Assembly: GCA_947650365.1 (NCBI GenBank)
Contig: OX393551.1
Location: 5,950,001-6,014,000, forward strand
Direction of reading: 5' to 3'
DNA length: 64,000 nt
From: Chamaelirium japonicum
Lineage: Eukaryota > Streptophyta > Magnoliopsida > Liliales > Melanthiaceae
Of the stretch, positions 11,401 through 26,400 are shown piece after piece (positions within the stretch are counted from its first letter, which is position 1; every line of letters begins with the position of its first letter). The notes under the pieces were generated by a model, which did not search any database, was not told where the DNA came from, and saw only the letters and a list, made by a program, of their open reading frames with translations. A program made the position numbers and the translations under genes.

Positions 11401-12761
11401 GAGATTGAAATCCAATCCAATCCAATTAAAGTCGGTTTGGATTGGATTGGATGGTCGGTTTGGGCTTTGGATCATATTCTTATTGGGCTTTTTTCCCCCT
11501 TCAATTAGGACCTAGTTTCAACTTAAAATATAATAATTGTTATCAAATCATTTGGTCTAAATAAGATTTTCATCCAACAGTATTACAAAGGTTGTTGGTA
11601 GCAAGGGTATATGAGGACATATTGTATATTTAGTAAAATATTATATGTATATACATATGTTGGTTCGGTTATGTATAGGTCGGTTTTAAATTTACATATC
11701 CGTCAACCAATCCGATCAATTCGGTTTTTAAAAAACCCAATCCAATCCGATCCATTGAGTGTGTCGAAATCGATCAGAATTGGTCAGTTTGGATCCTACA
11801 CACCCCTAATTATGGGTTCATCCTCGGGCTTTCCCATAATCACCTCCTCATTTTACTTGGTTTTTTGTTTAGAATTCCCCGTGGGTTTCTCTTCTAGATA
11901 TTTGTCGAAGATGGGAGGTGAATTTCATCAGTGACTAGAGATTCCCTCAAGTAAAATACTTCTACACGGAATTTTCTTAAGATACATCAGTGTGATTCTC
12001 TTATGACTTTGCATTGAAGAGGGGATGCAAACTCTAGATGGATACTTGCTTATAATATCTTCGATGCAAAAGTGTCTTCCATCTTCCTCAGAATTCATTT
12101 TTGACAAATTTGTTGGGATTGGTGGAGGGTAACGTGTGTGATTCTCTGTCCTTGCACCCTTTCTTGTCTCCACTTTTTGATCTCTCATTGGCGGCGATAA
12201 TCTAGTTGAAGTTGGAGATCAACACGTTGAACCTCTTGCGTGAGCTGCTATATTTGATTCCACAGCTTCTTTACTTCTTGCATTTGGTTTTTCTCATTAC
12301 AGACTCAGGATCTTCTTGATAGAATAAAACGAAAACCCGTGCTAATATCAAATGGTGCAAGGGGAAGTATATCATAATGTAGAAGAGATAGGGAAAGAGA
12401 GAGACAAGAAGGCTTCACAAAACTTGTCTAACATAAATCAACAATGACTTAAGTAAAATTTTATTCATAAATTAATTGATTATAAAGGGACAGAAGCACC
12501 TTTCTTAAAAGACCCAACTAGGACCAAACCTAATCCATCTACGACTTATGATTTAACACCAAGGACCACAATCTAACTACAAATATTACTACTAATGAAA
12601 GATGACTTGATTTCTTGTTTTTCCTTTTATTTTGTGTAAGTTTTATTAATATATTCGTTCCTAATTTTTGGAAAAGAAAAGGAAGAAAAAGAGTGAAAAG
12701 AGGACTTACTTGTATGGGGTTTTTCCCTTTTTCAAATTTGAAATTGGGCTTCATGGGAAGG

Positions 12762-12805
<44 letters not shown>

Positions 12806-15800
12806 CTTAAAATCAACGACAATTGGCGGCGATAATCTAACGTGTGTGATTCTCTGTCCTTGCACCCTTTCTTGTCTCAAATTTTTGATCTCTCATTGGC
12901 GGCGATAATCTAGTTGAAGTTGGAGATCAACAAGTTGAACCTCTTGCGTGAGCTGCTATATTTGATTCCACAGCTTCTTTACTTCTTGCATTGGGTTTTT
13001 CTCATTACAGACTCAAGATCTTCTTGATAGAATAAAACGAAAACCCGTGCTAATATCAAATGGTGCAGGGGGAAGTATATCATAATGTAGAAGAGATAGG
13101 GAAAGGGAGAGACAAGAAGGCTTCACAAAACTCGTCTAATATAAATCAACAATGACTTAAGTAAAATTTTATTCATAAATTAATTGATTATAAAGGGACA
13201 AAAGCACCTTTCTTAAAAGACCCAACTAGGACCAAACCTAATCCATCTACGACTTATGATTTAACACCTAGGACCACAATCTAACTACAAATATTACTAC
13301 TAATGAAAGATGACTTGATTTCTTGTTTTTCCTTTTATTTTGTGTAAGTTTTATTAATATATTCGTTCCTGATTTTTGGAAAAGAAAAGGAAGAAAAAGA
13401 GTGAAAAGAGGACTTACTTGTATGGGGTTTTTCCCTTTTTCAAATTTGAAATTGGGCTTCATGGGAAGGTGGAGAGAGAGAGAGAGAGAGCCTCTTGAAA
13501 TCAACGACAATTAATACTGATCCCCATTCTCTTATTTTCATACTGATCTAAATACCTAAAATATACATTATACACCCAATTTGGACAAACAATAACATCA
13601 CATCAAAATATGTTGAAAATTATTCAGAAATATTTAGAAAAATCTTGAAAATAGGAAAAATATTTAGAAAATCTATGTTTATAAAATCTACTTAACTGGA
13701 TTCATTATTGACACCTAATAGGGCCTACAATTGACCAATTAAACCTAAAATTGGGCTCTTAAAATGCCCTATTGATACTTCTGTATCATCTTACTTCCTC
13801 TAATATGTGCATTTCTAACACTAACTTTCTTCTGCTTATTATAAGTAAAATAAATTAAGATACAGATGAAATTAATAACATGCAGAGGCATGAAGAGATC
13901 ACGAGGCATGAACGATTAAGTAGATCACTTTTTAAAATTGTAAAATGAGGTTATAACAAAATGAATAAGACATCGGTGTCGTCATTGTAAGAATCATCGA
14001 AGTCTTATGCCATTAACATGGGATTGACTACATGTAAATTGACAAAAATTTCCATCCATCAACCTGATGCCAACTCTCTAAGATTCTTCCTGAAAATCTG
14101 ACTAAGGCAACATGTTAAGAGAGGGGCATGCCAAGAAATCTAGAAGGTCAATAGGCGGGTAGGGTGACCTACCTTGTTGGTTACTGTTGGTTACGCATTT
14201 CGAGCTCATGCAAGTAATGCAACTAGGGAGCAACCCTTCAGGGTGCTCCTAGACTATGCAAGAGTTGAGAAGAAGAGGGTAGAAGACAATGTTTGATGTA
14301 GGGATTTACGTTCACCTATGGGGCACAAATTTTAAGCCAAAGAGCTAAAATTAAGCAACATTCTCATTAACTGAAATGAAACACACATGGAAAACGAATC
14401 TTAATGCTTAAACTGTAAAGAAATTTGTTAAGTTCCTCAAATAACCTCAACGGGCTTGTGTCACAACCGTTAGGAAACTTGATCTCATCTTTTACTTGAT
14501 TCGTTCACCCTGAAGTCCTTTTAGCATCCTTGCCTATTCGACATACTATATAATTTGTTTAATGGAGATTCACAGATTTTTTGTGTTGTGTTTTTTTATA
14601 TTAAATTGTTTCAAATAATTGTAATATTTCTTATAGTTTTGAACTTGCATCACTTCGCAGCAATTATCATTATCTTTTTATCTGCTGAAACCAAACAAGT
14701 CCTGCTCTCAATGCAAGGCAACAATTTCTGCTCTCAATGCAAGGAAACCCTGTTCAATGTCTTTTCAGTTTTGATACTTCTAGAATTTTGATACCAATTT
14801 GTGTGCTCAAAGTCATTGAGGTTCCATTTTTAGGATAGTCTTAAAACTTTAAATATGTGTATCATATACTTCTTTTAGTCATGTTTGGCATTCTTTTTCT
14901 CTCACTGATCCTGGGGTGAAAGACTTAACAACGCAAAGCTCTATCACATTGGTGCATCTTCCATAGGAACAAAGCAAAGCAAGTTGTGGAAACTTGGGAC
15001 CGACAATTTTATTGCTCTCTCCAAGATCAGCGAGTATCTTTTCTATATCTTGCAAATGATATTTTGCAAAACAGTAGGCGAAAGGGTTTAGAATTTGTTG
15101 GTGAATTTTGGAAGGTTCTTCCTGATGCGCTTAATGATGTAATTGAAAATGGGGATGAGTTCGGAAAAAGTGCTGCCTTGAGACTGGTACGTCCGCACAT
15201 GCACGTATGTTGTAGTCCTATTTTTGGCACACTTTTTGACAATCTGTACTGATTTTCTTAGCATATGCATGGCAACATCCAACCCTATATTTTGGACAAG
15301 AATCTCTCTTTAATTTTCTATAACTGGTGGTATTAGTAGTTGTCAGACTGACATCTTTATGTGCAGATGCATGTGCATGCATACTAGTTTGCTTGGATGT
15401 GCTCTGCACTGACATATTCTTGGTTATTGCATATACCGGTTATCTGGACTTTGGACACTTAAATTCGTATAACCATAACCATCAAGCCATATCCCATCAT
15501 ACACTTATTTTCCTTTATGTATTTGAATTCATTGGAATATGCATGCCCACACCCATCCTTATAGAACTACAAGTTCAGTTCGCTATATCTGTAATCATAG
15601 TAAGCAGGTACCACTTAACCGTCCTCATAGGCATTTGCATCTTACTCATGCATACTTATGCGGTGCATGTGATTTCAATAGAAGTAACCATAAAGTTAAC
15701 CATCAAAGAGAAGTGCACAAAAAATTTATAATCATTGGTGAGCGATGCCTTAACTTTGAGAGAATCTCCTTTTATTGAAAGTATTATATCAAGGAAGCTA

Positions 15801-18800
15801 TTTAGTAGTTATGTTCACCCATTCACATATTCCACTTTTATGACTTGTATTAAAAATCTTGTCTCAGTTCCCTAAACATCTATGCCCATATTGTACCCCT
15901 AAACAGCACATATATCATGTACAGTATTTCTTTGATGAGTGTTGTGTCCAGAGTGAGCCTACTGTCACATATTTCTTTGATGAATTCCATTTATTTATTT
16001 ATTTATTTGCTATAATTTTCAACTTTCTTGAACTTTGGTTTTCGTCATACTCTTGACCAGGATATGTTCATATTTGAGATATATCTGCTTCTCTACCTAT
16101 TCCTTATTTGAAATATTCATTTATTTTGAAACTTAGAATGTCATATAATTTTTTTAAATATTTTTTGAATCTATTTAAATGGCTTAGAATACAGGGTATT
16201 GTTATAAACGCTTTGTGCAATGATTTGTAATTGTATCAATGTGTCCATTTTTTCTCGATTTCATCTACTCGAAGAAACATTGTTGTTTCTTTCTATTATA
16301 GTAGTTGGATGGTGATTTTATTTTAAACCCCTTATTGCAAGAAAGTTTGTTTCACATATTGCCTTTTTTCTCATTTTGTCTGACCTTTGTTTTCGTTTAG
16401 GTTGACATTTGGGAAGAACGAAAAGTCTTTGGTTCTCGTGGGCAGATTCTCAAGGAAGAGCTTTTGGGGAGGAATCCGGACAATAGAAATAGAAATGGAA
16501 AAGTTATTAGTTACAAGTTGGTAAGGGACTTCGACCACTTTTAGTGAGTTTGAGCTTCACTGGTTTGCTCAAATGTGTGTATGCACACACTTGCACTTGT
16601 ACGTTTAGCATGTTATGTTAGAAATTAAAACATTATGGTATTTTTTGCTTGTGAGCCTTGTACAGAAACAGCCTACTGGAGATATGCTGGAAAAACTTAT
16701 TTCATGTTACGAGCATGTTTATGATGGTCCTTTGGATGAAGATGCATTGTTTGGAAAATGTCGAAATGCTATTAGCTTTGTCGAGAAAGTGGAAAAGGAA
16801 ATTGGGAGTGACTTTAACTTAGGTAAACTGGAGTTACTGGATATAGTTTATATTGAACATTCTCGAACTGACTTCTTTCTTTACATAATCAATGACATTC
16901 AAGCTGATAATCTTCTTTAAAGCTACTTCAACTTTTACTGAAATCATGATGCTGGTGCAAATGGTAGTTGGTAAATTAAATCAGTTATATTAGGGTGGAT
17001 GAATTGATGGATATACCAGAGACTAGGTGCAGTTAGGATCTTCCTTTTGTTGGAACTTCAGTGAAGTGTTATTCATTTTGCTATATTCACATTGCTTTCC
17101 ATGTATGTATTCATGTATACCTTAGTTACTAGCCTTGCATATATTCTTATATGTCAACAGCAGACATATTTTTCTCATGAGTTGAACTATCAATTGATCG
17201 ATAGATATGTCGTATAAGAATCGTGAAAATCAGCAAGGTATTTTGACTGAGGGACTTCACTTGGGGAAGGATTTGATCTTCCATCATCTACATAGATTGG
17301 CGAATAACGTCACAAATACACTTTCCATGTGGGTAGCAGTGGGAGACAATGCCTGTCCCCTATGCTTATATTAATTTGGGGTTTATTATATTGATACTGA
17401 TATTATGCTTTATGCTTAGTAATTATTCAGGTTACATATAAATGAATTACCTCAGTTTCAATATTGCATATGAGTATTTTCACTTGACTTCAACACCATG
17501 ATGCATTCTATCTCTATTTTGTCCCCGCTAGAGATTCCTATGATTTATAACATCTGCTTGTCATTAAACACCCGGTCGTAAAAAACCAACTCAAACTTTG
17601 AAATGAATCCTAATTCGATAAACGTTTGCAAAGTGATCAATCAGCACCAAATGCATTGTTGAAGAACATAGACATCTTGGATGATTATGTTTGCTCATGA
17701 GTGGTGTAGGACAACTAATGCAATGCCTAAATGATATGATATGATCAGCAAATAAATGTAGCAAGTTATCCAATTGTAAGATTTATAGCAATTTGCGTTA
17801 TCTATAAGTTTGTGTGAGTCCTGGTCGGCATTGCAAATTTAGAGTGCATGTCAAGTTAAAATAAGAAAGCGGACTGGTCGTTTGGAAGCATAGGAGCTTC
17901 TGTTGTAAATATGAAGCAAACAGATGAGCCATACGCTGTGATCTCTACAGCGTATGTTGTGATCTCTACAGCATCGATTTATGTAAGCCTCAAATAAGCA
18001 ATGTCCTGATTTTTTCTTGGGATGTTTTTTTCTGTTTCAAGCAGATCACATACTCTATTTGGTAGACCCACTTGAACAGTATATACTGCTATTAGTTGTC
18101 TGAATATGCTAGAGAGGGGAGTAGGGAGAAGGTGAAATGAGAAAGTTCCTATTAAAACGGTCTTTCGAGCTGCATATAATGCAATTATACCACCAGTTAA
18201 ATGCGATTGCATCTCCAAGATCCTCCTTAGGTTCTAGTTTTTATTTGGAGTGTCTTTTTCTCTTCTTTATTTTCTGTGAAGCAGATATGTAGCTTGAACT
18301 GGTATGCTAAAGGCCTTTCTCATAACCTATTTTGATATGCAACTAGCATGTTAGAGTTAGAAGAAACTAACTTTAAAATAGATCACTTGTCAATGTTAAA
18401 AGAGTGCCTAACGCTATCCTGATGACCCTACGAGGAACGGAGTTGACAGGACAATTGTATTAACTCAGTTAAAGATGTGCTATTTTAGCTACATGTCTTA
18501 ACAATACTATGCTCGTCTGTCCTGGACTATGATGTTTTCCTGTTGAAAGACGATAGATTTTATTATCTTCGTTTTTTGTGATCTCTCATGTGCTATTTCA
18601 TATTCTATATTTTAAGTACGGTCAACCCAGTATGCTTTCTCAAAAAAAAAAGAACTGTAAACCTATTATCACTAGTTCTTTTATTGACCAACTAAGGGAT
18701 GGAACTATTTCCTTCAAGTGTACTTTCATTTTCTCTTTATTATTAAGGCTGTATAATGGTTAACTATTGTGTGTTACTGTGCTCAACTGTCTCAGTCGTT

Positions 18801-20385
18801 TTTTTCGTTGAAGTTATGACTTCTTGGCAGGCTTAAACTTGGAGTATGTCTGAAGTATTAATCTAACATTTTATGTTTATCTGAAGTGAAGTAGAACTAA
18901 GTTTATTCCTTTCTCATTAATCATGATGTCATTGCATTTGCAACCCTTTTCCATTCATTCTTGTAAAGATCTTGAGCATGACTTGCCTACGTGGGTGTAC
19001 AGGAAACATCAATGGATCTGGAGTTGCGGAGGAGTTACAGGGGCAGCACGATATATTAAGAGAATGTATAGAACAACTGAAAGCAGCTGAATCATCCAGG
19101 TCAACTCTATTGTCCCAATTAAGAGAGGCACTTCATGAGCAGGTAGGTCTGCTGATGGGTCGTCATTGTCCTGATTACTGAAGACCTGCAGGACTGTGAA
19201 CATGCAATTATTTTTTCTATTTGATATGTATTTCTATTTTGGTTAATGGACGTGTTTAACTTGGTTTTCAGGAGTTCAAGATCGATCAAGTTCGTAACCA
19301 ACTACAGGTATTCTTATTTCTTGTTACACTAAAAATTGTGCTTGGTCAATGTATTACGCTTTTTTCTATTGTGTTCTATGTTAGGTTCTCTAGATGTTGG
19401 TTCCGTGAGTTGTACGAATGGTCATATTACCTGGTCTTATTGGAGACGCACATTCAATAAAGTAGTTCTAGCTAAATAGGTTTCATGCATATTTAATGTT
19501 GCTAAGACCCATTTGAAATAAATAAACATCATTGTGATTGCAATGTTTGATTGATAGTAGCCTAGATCTGACATATAAGGAAATGCAAAATTTTCAATTG
19601 TTGAGGTCCAATACTAATGTAAAGGATTTCATTTACAGGATCCTTTGGAAGAGTTTTCAACAGGTTTAAACTGTTCTGTAAGGTGGACCAATAAAAAAAG
19701 GTTCATGTTGGGTAAATCTTAGGGATTAATTTAAATTCTCACGATCCGTTGTTCTAAAACTATTCCAAGAGCTTAATTTTTAGAATAGTTTCTACCAAAT
19801 TTGATCCATCATATATGAGATTGTCCGGTAGAACATCATCAACCAAACCTTATCCGATTCTTAATTCTTTAAATCTTCTATTTCCTTAAAATGAGTTGTA
19901 GATATCTTTCTTTTAACCTATCGCGGGTCTAATCTAGGTGTTTCATTTAAGAAGATGCCCCAAATTCGGCTTAATCTCCCTTCTAGAAGTCCATTGTGCA
20001 CGTGGACCAAGGCCACATTCAAATTGGGTCCGTGGCCCAAGAAAAGCATGCCTTGGCCTACTAGGATAGTGTCATTCCATCACATTCTATGATTATTTGT
20101 GGGAGCACACTCAATATCGCCTAAAACAATGATACGTACAAAGTTCTATCTTTGTTATTCCATGTTGACCTCTCATTGTGGGATATGTTTTTTAGAGAAA
20201 TCTCTCATCATTGTGGGATATGTGCCACACAACAATTTCCTACTGTCGAATTTATCCGATTGTTTGAACTTAAACTTTCTAATAATTTAAGGTTCATCTC
20301 TTCAATTGAAGAAATCATCTCAATTTGGATTGAGTCTATCTCCTTCCCAATGAGAGTGTGTGTGTGTGTGTGTGTGTTTGTGTGT

Positions 20386-20427
<42 letters not shown>

Positions 20428-23400
20428 CCCATGTTCTATTACACATCCATTACATTTTCATCATCTATATAACTTCTTCTGATCCATTCACTTACCATAG
20501 TGCCAATTCCTCATCACGCTAGAATACTCTCACAACCTAGGAGGGACGATATAACTTTTGTGTAATCCTCTTCTTCCCATGCATGTTTGGAGAAGGATCG
20601 TAAGGAGGCTTTTCTACATTGATCCATATTAGTCCTCTCTTGCTCTTTTCTCTCTTCTTTTAAATTAATGCATTGAATTAGGTCCCGAATATCGAGAGAG
20701 GGTTCACTTGGGTTTCTAAAGCCTTGGTCCTATGGATATAGATTCATCGCGAGGGTTCGGCTGAACCCGAACCCGAATTCTGATCTGAACATGTTTCTCA
20801 CCATGGTGATGTCCCTTGGGCGTTCTCCCATGGTAACACCTCTTTGCGTATTGTTGATCTTTGGTTATTGCATATTAACCTCTTCAGCGTGCATACCGTA
20901 AACTTTGTTGTTGTTTTGCATCACTTGAACACTACTAGCCTTTTCGATTCTTAAACTTGAGGGCTGAAGTTCTGTTTCATCTATATAATGCAAAAAGTGT
21001 TCAGTGATCATTTAAATTCAATCAGTTGAGACATTTAAGCATGAGCTCAAAAGATAAATTAGCATTTTCAGTCTTCCTTGGGGAAGATAGTCTATGATCT
21101 CGCATTAAAAGAGCCATGAACTTTTAATGGCTTAATAAAGTGTATAGTCTCACTACTACCGTATGCACCTTCCTAGTATTATATCGTCATGTTAACATTT
21201 TACATGGTTTGATCTATGCTTTGTTAATTTAGTTCTAGCTTGCTTTGAGGTTAGGACTTCTACGTGAGAAGCTACAATATGGCTTAGGATCTCACTCCAC
21301 ACCATCCTTCCGTCGTGAAATAGAGCATTGAAACATGTGTTCTAACCCTGATATAGATGAACATGAGCTAAAGATCATCAATTCCTGGTCTCTAAGAACA
21401 CTTTTCCGGTTTCATTATTCTAAACCAAATCTGGCAATTTTAGGTGCATCGGAAACTGACAATTGTTGAGGTCTGCTGTTCATTGGTTTCCACAATCACC
21501 GGTTTGGTGGGGGAGGCTTACCAAGCCCACCTCAACACGAAGCCAAGCTTGTTGAGGTGGTTACTACCCATGGCTTGGCCACATGATCTTGATGATAGGT
21601 TGTGAATTGTCCTTTTGAATGCACCAATATTGCTTGGTTCATTTTCACTACGTCTAAATCACTCAAGCTATTTTGATGCAAACCCGGTTGCGATACACGG
21701 AAGCTAGTTAACTTTAGAACAAGTCATGACTTAAATTAAGCAACTTAAAGTAAATTTCAGGAAGTACTAATTATCCATTATCAGATTTTCATAAAGAAAC
21801 AACCTTCTAATCAAGTTAGCATGCATAAATGATGACAAATAAAGAAAACAAGACAATAGGATTCAATTAGATCTCATAGGGTTTTGCAAATAGTAATTTC
21901 AGCAACTAAATACTCATGCAAAGAACTACTAAAATGTTCGGATGACGATCCAACGATGTACCAAGCAAGCTACGCCGAAATAAGGATTAGGGTAATGACA
22001 GGAACTACGGATCTACGTTGGTATGCAATCAAAGCCTATGAAACCGATGAACATATGATAATTATCAAGTACATCTTTCTGCACATTTTTTATGAAATCA
22101 TATAATTCAATGGCATTATGGCTTTCAGGATCAGAATAAGAAATGGATGTACGGTCAAGTAAATAGGGTACATGATATCCATATATGATTTCAAAAGGGG
22201 ATTTACCTGTAGACCTATTTACTGAACTATTATAACCGCTCTTCATGTCAATTTTGGAGAAAATTTCAGCTTGGCTTGCTTGGTATTCGTATTTGATGAT
22301 AACTACTCTTTATGTATTTGGAGAAAATTTCTATGCGGATAGCTATGTCGATGAAATGAACAGCGGGGAGGTAGAGGAGTCGAGGAAGATCGAGTGAAGA
22401 AGCCAGAAGAACTCCACGGGGAAGACAATGGCGAACGAAGGGCGCATGTTCACGATCTTTCGATCAAAGCAATAAGCTTTTAGGGTTTTCTCTTCATAGT
22501 TCTTTTAAAAGTTTAAAACTAGGGTTTCATCTCCCTTTCATAAACCCCACAAGGTCTCGTATGGAAACGAAGAGGGAGGGGGAGAAGGGACCTCGGTTTC
22601 TGTGCCTAAGAAGAGGGAGAGAAGATCACGCGGGCGGGGGAGGATGGGGTGACTGCGGCTTGTTTCCCGGTGAATAATACCCGCACGGGTAAGTTAACGG
22701 GAGGAATCCCGTGTTCTCCCTTTTGGGTGCTAAGGGCACCCCAAAATTTAAATTAAATCCCGTTAATTAATTAGGAATCACTATGGGCACCCCAATGGCT
22801 TCTAATAACTCCAATGGCTTGGCTTTAGGCTTGTTTGACTTCTCACCGTCGAATGCAGCATCTGACGTCTTCCGTCCTCCTGCATAGCACAATTATTATT
22901 TATCCACTTAAAATTATAAGTGGCCAAAACACAAAATAAGTGGGTGTGACAAAACCCCGCACCATAGGTCAAAAAGTTGTAGAGAACAATATAGACGTCC
23001 GATCTTCGTCTGGAGACATGTGATGGAACCCAAAAGACAAACTACTACCAACTAGAACATAAAAATAAAGACAAAATAGCATATGTAGCTCGATATGGCT
23101 ACATCATATTTACTCCTTGGTTACCATCTAAAAGAAATTTTAAAATAACTTGGCATGGATGCAAATCAAGATGGATTGTGCAATGAGAATGAGTTAGGAT
23201 AGGGATGAGTGCAAGGAGGATGAAATCTATCACGATATGTCCCTGAATTCGAAAAAACATAAAATGAATCCTCTTCAGATTCGAGATAAGGTTTTTAATG
23301 CATGGCTTAATTTTACACATTAAAAGCGAGAATGATGTTGGGCTTAAGACTAGACTCTCTCTAATGAAGCCTTCTATAATGGCCTGTCTGCCTAAACCTT

Positions 23401-26400
23401 TGACAGGGCATATCCCATTGGGTTCATTATGTACTATGTCAAAGTAGGGTTTAATGACCCTGCAATATGATAAACAACATAAGTTGAATATCCTATGGAG
23501 GTGCCATCTTGTAAGGTAATGTCTTAGGCAATAGGCATGAGATCATGAAGCTAGAAGGCACATTGAATCACCTCGTTGGATATTTCCTACTCAATCCTTT
23601 GCCACTAGGAAACTTGAAATTTTCGTATTCCAAATTCTTTCTTGTTCAACCCATGCAAGATTTTTTCGTATTTTCCTATGACTTGTCCCCCTTGACCCTT
23701 TTCGTTATTAGTTGGTTTGGAAGGATTCTGCATAGTTTTCTTGCCTTCATGCTTGAAGACATGTTGGAAATCCTAAGGTGGATTTCATCCAAGTCAAATT
23801 GCCACGACATATCTAATAGGATAAGTGAAATATCCGTGGGAAGGATATGGTACCACTCTATCCTGATATGTAGGAAATTGAATATGAGCTTCGATAGGCA
23901 TGATGGTTTTATGCCCATAGGCTACATTTTAGGGTCCAGTGTTCCTCTAGTTGGAGACATCATTCATAGACGACATGCATCTATCTTTATCAATTTTACG
24001 ACTCTTAATTGTTGCACTTGTTTTAGGTATGAAAAATATTGGTCCGTTTTCTCTCTTGCTTGCCCTTGGGTGTGGCAAAAGTGCACCTCATCTCTTCATC
24101 ATGAGGCTCATTATCTTGTAACACTCTTGGTGAGGACACCAGGCAACCCATCACTTGCATTTATGGCTGTCAACACAGGAGGGCGACCCACCCAATTTCA
24201 CTTTTGCTTGGAGGATGATAGGCCCACTTGTTGGAGGCCCGTTTTTATTGATTGTTTTAGGTTATTTTCAGAGCCTTTTTTGAGCTATTTTTTGCACATG
24301 TTTTGGTTTATTTAGTTGTTTTAGTCCATATCAAGTAGGGACAAGTTATGTACTTGCTTGGTGGTAAAGACTCCCCAAAGCCTTCATTCGAGACCACTCA
24401 ATGAATAAAATTTAAATATGTTTTGTGCACTTGTGTTTCATGTTAGAAGATCCCCCGATACGAGGTCCGATGTTTGGTGTGAGGTCAAGCAAGCCATAGG
24501 TATGAGATATAGCCCCCCCCCCCCCCCTTCTCTCTCTCTCTCTCTCCCTCTCATGGAAGCCACCGACCACCAAGCTGCTTCCCGCAGGCCCGATCGCCAA
24601 TCTCCATCCATAGGCTGCCAGCCACACCAACAGGCCAGCAACACTGCCGATCTCATCAGGAAACCAGCAGACCTGACAGACCATTTGTTGGTCCAGCGGA
24701 TTGCTGATCTTGTCATGGTCATCATCCTCACTCGCTCGTTTGCCGAATTCGACACTGACAAATTTGTTCCTTGTGGATTCACTTAATCATTGAAGATCGT
24801 CATTAATTGTCTTTCCATATTTGGCAAGCACACCTAGATCTTCCGTTGGTGAGATTGTTCCACTTGAGATGAATCCTTATGGAATTTATTTGCCTTTATC
24901 AACTACTGGTTTGAATTAGAATTTTCATCTTTACATGAGCCCACGACCTTTGAAACATACTTTTAGCCTTGAATAAATTTGATTGTAATCCTTTTGGGTT
25001 GATCGATCATATTTATATTAAAGGTACCTCTGTCCCTAGCCATCAGAAATCTCCTGACTTCCAACAATCACCGTTCAATATCATGAATTGCTTGGCACTA
25101 CTCGACTGCAATTGCCTTCTAAATATTTCTTTTGATCGTATGTTTGAATTTCATTTAGAACTAAAACTGATTGTTTTATTTTTATATTGGAATTTGCTGG
25201 TAAGAATATGTAAAGTCTTGCTGGTCTATTAGAACAAATCATTTAGACAATTTCATCAGTGTCCTGCATCAACTTTGGTATCAGAGAATAGAATATTCAG
25301 TCATCACTGCATTTATCTCCTATGGGCATAGCAACAAGTTCAACGTTCACTTTCAGCAAGGGCAAAATTTCAGAGTTTGGAAAATTTTAGGGAAAAACTA
25401 GTAACAGAAATAAATACAGGGCTAAATATATATATTTAGGTAACATATAAAATGATGAAAATTCGTGTATGATTTTTCAAAGTCGTGAATTTTCCTGAAT
25501 AAGTCATGACTCAAGTGAATAATTCCATTTTTGAATTCATATGGACTTGCCTTCGCAAGTTTCAAAAGGTTGGCTTTGATCTCTATGCTTATGTGAAACA
25601 AATTGTAGACCCATTTACCCTTGATGCATCAATAAAGCGTGGGTTGCTTTCAGACTTGAACTTAGTTTATAAATTCAAATAGCTAAGTTGAGCAGTATCA
25701 TTTAATAAGAACTTAGTAGAGCCTTCATTGAATCTCTAATTATGATTGACTGCTTTCTTATATACCAAGTATTTTATAACTTCCCTAGGCTGCTCAGTCG
25801 CGATACGATCAAGCAGGAAACATCTGCCAGAAGTTGAACACTGGGCAGTCACCACCTGAGCCAGGGCTCAAGGAAGCACCGCAGGCCTTCTCCGGTGCAT
25901 CTCCGGCTGGTACCGGCGACAATCCACAATTGAGTCCTATCAGGTATGCTCAGCAGGGGCATCTTGCCGACGGTTCTTCCAACTTGGACCAAGAGTACCG
26001 GAAGACAGCTGCTGCCGCGGTGGCGGCGAAGCTCACGGCGTCCACGTCCTCTGCCCAGATGCTCAGCTATGTCCTCTCCTCCCTCGCCTCGGAGGGCGTC
26101 ATCGGCCAGTCGGTGAAAGAAGACTACCCTTCCGACAGCAAGAGGCCCAGACCAGATAACGGTGTTGCATCCTACACGTCGCCACAGCTCCAGCCTCAGC
26201 CGCCACCTCCGCCTTTTCCGCACCCTGATTCGCTTCATCAGCCTCCACCGCCCTCATCTCCCATGATGCTCCCGAGCCCCAGCATGCAACCACCGCCACC
26301 ACTACCTTCTTCATTGCCACCGATGCCGCCTCCCCCCCCTGCCACCACCCAGTTCATGCAGGCCGGCGGGCCCATGACGGGCATGTCGTACAGCTATAGC

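Larger units (their letters stand above)
8529..14938 (+). other. Intron 1 of the CID gene (6.4 kb)
   Basis: Donor A|GTATCC and acceptor GCAAAG|CT. It holds a Mutator-like MITE (9209-9452), a hAT MITE (11300-11808) and a tandem duplication (12131-13513). The remaining sequence is AT-rich with no ORF of recognisable family. Confidence 0.8.
19308..25788 (+). other. Intron 6 of the CID gene (6.5 kb)
   Basis: Donor CTACAG|GTATTC and acceptor TTCCCTAG|GCTGCTCAG. It contains a (TG)n(GA)n microsatellite, minus-strand Ty3/Gypsy remnants (about 22.0-23.9 kb) and a plus-strand retroelement leader remnant (about 25.27 kb). The 256-codon plus-strand ORF at 23545-24315 is antisense to the Gypsy remnant and is not called as a gene. 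Confidence 0.75.

Noticed and set aside
23545-24315. 256-codon plus-strand ORF
   Set aside because: Hydrophobic composition without a known domain, antisense to a Gypsy protease fragment and inside an intron; treated as a shadow.
25849-26320. Minus-strand Arg-rich ORFs opposite the CID gene's last exon
   Set aside because: Antisense to a proline-rich coding exon whose frame continues the CID protein.
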